Shown piece after piece: positions 13,954 to 14,777 of a DNA stretch of 14,777 nucleotides. The stretch lies in the NCBI GenBank assembly GCA_030153205.1, contig JASLHV010000197.1, forward strand, positions 1 to 14,777, read 5' to 3'. The DNA is from Roseiarcus sp. (GTDB lineage Bacteria > Pseudomonadota > Alphaproteobacteria > Rhizobiales > Beijerinckiaceae). The notes beneath the pieces were generated by a model, which saw nothing but the letters and a program-made list of their open reading frames with translations, had not been told where the DNA came from and made no database searches. Every line of letters starts with the position of its first letter. Within the stretch, counting starts at the first letter, position 1. The position numbers and the translations under genes are program-made.

Positions 13954-14777
13954 GAGGGTCCCGCTTGCGCCATCTCGAGCGTAAACTTCTGCATGTCCCA
14001 GGCGCCAGTCGGACAGCGCTCTGCGCAAAGGCCGCAGTGAAGGCAAAGGTCTTCGTCCTTGGCCATCACGCGGCCGGTCTTGACCGGCGTGGAAACATAG
14101 ATCGCTTGAGAAGTGTTCGTCGCCGGCGCATTGAGCGAAGCGCGCAGTTCGTCTTCGCTGTCGGCGTTCGGCACAAAGGAAATGCAGTCGATCGGGCAGA
14201 TGTCGACGCAGGCGTCGCATTCGATGCAATCGGGCGTGGAGAAGACCGTCTCGACGTCGCAATTGAGGCAGCGCTGCGCCTCGGCGATAGCGAGCTTCGG
14301 ATCGAAGCCCAGTTCGACTTCCGCGCGAATGTTCTTCAGCGCGATCGCCGTCTCGGTCTGCGGCACCTTGAACCGGCGATCCAGCGTGATCGCATTGTCA
14401 TAAGACCACTCGTGGATGCCCATTTTCTGGCTGACGAGATTGGTCATCGGAGGCGGGCGGCGCTTCAGATCCTCGTGGCGGCAATAGGCGTCGATCGAGA
14501 TCGCCGCTTCATGGCCATGGGCGACGGCTGTGATGATGTTCTTTGGACCGAGCGCGGCGTCGCCGCCGAAAAAGACCGAAGGCGCGCTCGATTGGAAAGT
14601 CTTCGCGTCAAGCTTCGGCAAACCCCAACGATCGAAAGCAATGCCGGAGTCCGTTTCGATCCAAGGAAACGCGTTCTCCTGTCCAACGGCGATCAGCACG
14701 TCGTCACATTCCAACAGAATGTCGGGCTCGCCTGTCGGCGTCAAAACTCGATTGCCCTTGTCGTCTTTGGACGCCGC
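13935..14777 (-). CDS. FAD-dependent oxidoreductase with two 4Fe-4S clusters (GltD-like), C-terminal part
   Basis: The frame is open to the right edge, so the start and the FAD/NAD(P)-binding front half are missing; about 280 residues are visible. The first 95 or so are the end of a GltD/NfnB-like pyridine nucleotide-disulfide fold, with DDVLIAVGQ and the FGGDAALGP(K) motif that closes on FAD. A linker follows, then two ferredoxin-type motifs: DCIECDACVDICP and LCLHCGLCAERCP, each CxxCxxCxxxCP, plus an extra CLNC just before. In this operon it is a likely electron partner of KorAB, moving electrons between the 2-oxoacid enzyme, ferredoxin and NAD(P)H (inference). Its end overlaps korA by 19 bases. 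Confidence 0.88.
   Translation of the reverse strand, partial: AASKDDKGNRVLTPTGEPDILLECDDVLIAVGQENAFPWIETDSGIAFDRWGLPKLDAKTFQSSAPSVFFGGDAALGPKNIITAVAHGHEAAISIDAYCRHEDLKRRPPPMTNLVSQKMGIHEWSYDNAITLDRRFKVPQTETAIALKNIRAEVELGFDPKLAIAEAQRCLNCDVETVFSTPDCIECDACVDICPIDCISFVPNADSEDELRASLNAPATNTSQAIYVSTPVKTGRVMAKDEDLCLHCGLCAERCPTGAWDMQKFTLEMAQAGPSCQSRA

Noticed and set aside
13954..14262. Extension of KorA by 103 residues upstream
   Set aside because: It overlaps the iron-sulfur gene in another frame and is Arg-rich shadow; MPIQSVNDF is a normal KorA start.

Overview
The window looks like a chromosomal piece of an alphaproteobacterium, probably of the Hyphomicrobiales (rhizobia or their methylotroph/Beijerinckiaceae relatives). 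The reasons are the GC-rich, densely packed genes, a rhizobial-type biuret hydrolase, and GGAAC-N16/17-CGTT promoters typical of the alphaproteobacterial general stress sigma factor EcfG. The genus is inference. No tRNA, rRNA, CRISPR array or intact mobile element is visible.

Region 1 (1-6934) is a divergent nitrogen-scavenging locus that fits cyanuric acid/biuret mineralisation. The leftward operon encodes a Tat-exported BMP-type binding protein, two BMP-family ABC permeases, a biuret hydrolase (BiuH), and the first 32 codons of a ring-opening amidohydrolase (cyanuric acid hydrolase/barbiturase family) cut by the window edge. The rightward operon encodes allophanate hydrolase (AtzF) and a PuuE-like polysaccharide deacetylase-family protein of unknown role. 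Read together: import, ring opening to biuret, BiuH to allophanate plus ammonia, AtzF to ammonia plus CO2. The 276-bp divergent intergenic region holds a good sigma-54 promoter facing the transporter operon, a weaker sigma-54-like element facing atzF, and two ATTG-N6-CAAT palindromes spaced two helical turns apart. The transporter ATPase is not in the window.

Region 2 (6935-8413) is a 459-bp non-coding interval with strong RNA-folding potential (bulged hairpin, possible pseudoknot, further stems) followed by a LysR-type regulator, which may or may not control the locus.

Region 3 (8434-11052) holds a GNAT-like acyltransferase, four small unassigned proteins and a GlsB/YeaQ-family membrane protein. 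Three EcfG-like promoters, one a full match, suggest a small general-stress cluster. A strong bidirectional terminator at 11025-11052 closes it.

Region 4 (11066-14777, leftward) encodes a 2-oxoacid:ferredoxin oxidoreductase: an FAD/4Fe-4S electron-transfer protein (partial), KorA (gamma-alpha fusion) and KorB, with overlapping reading frames. It probably links 2-oxoacid oxidation to low-potential electron carriers.
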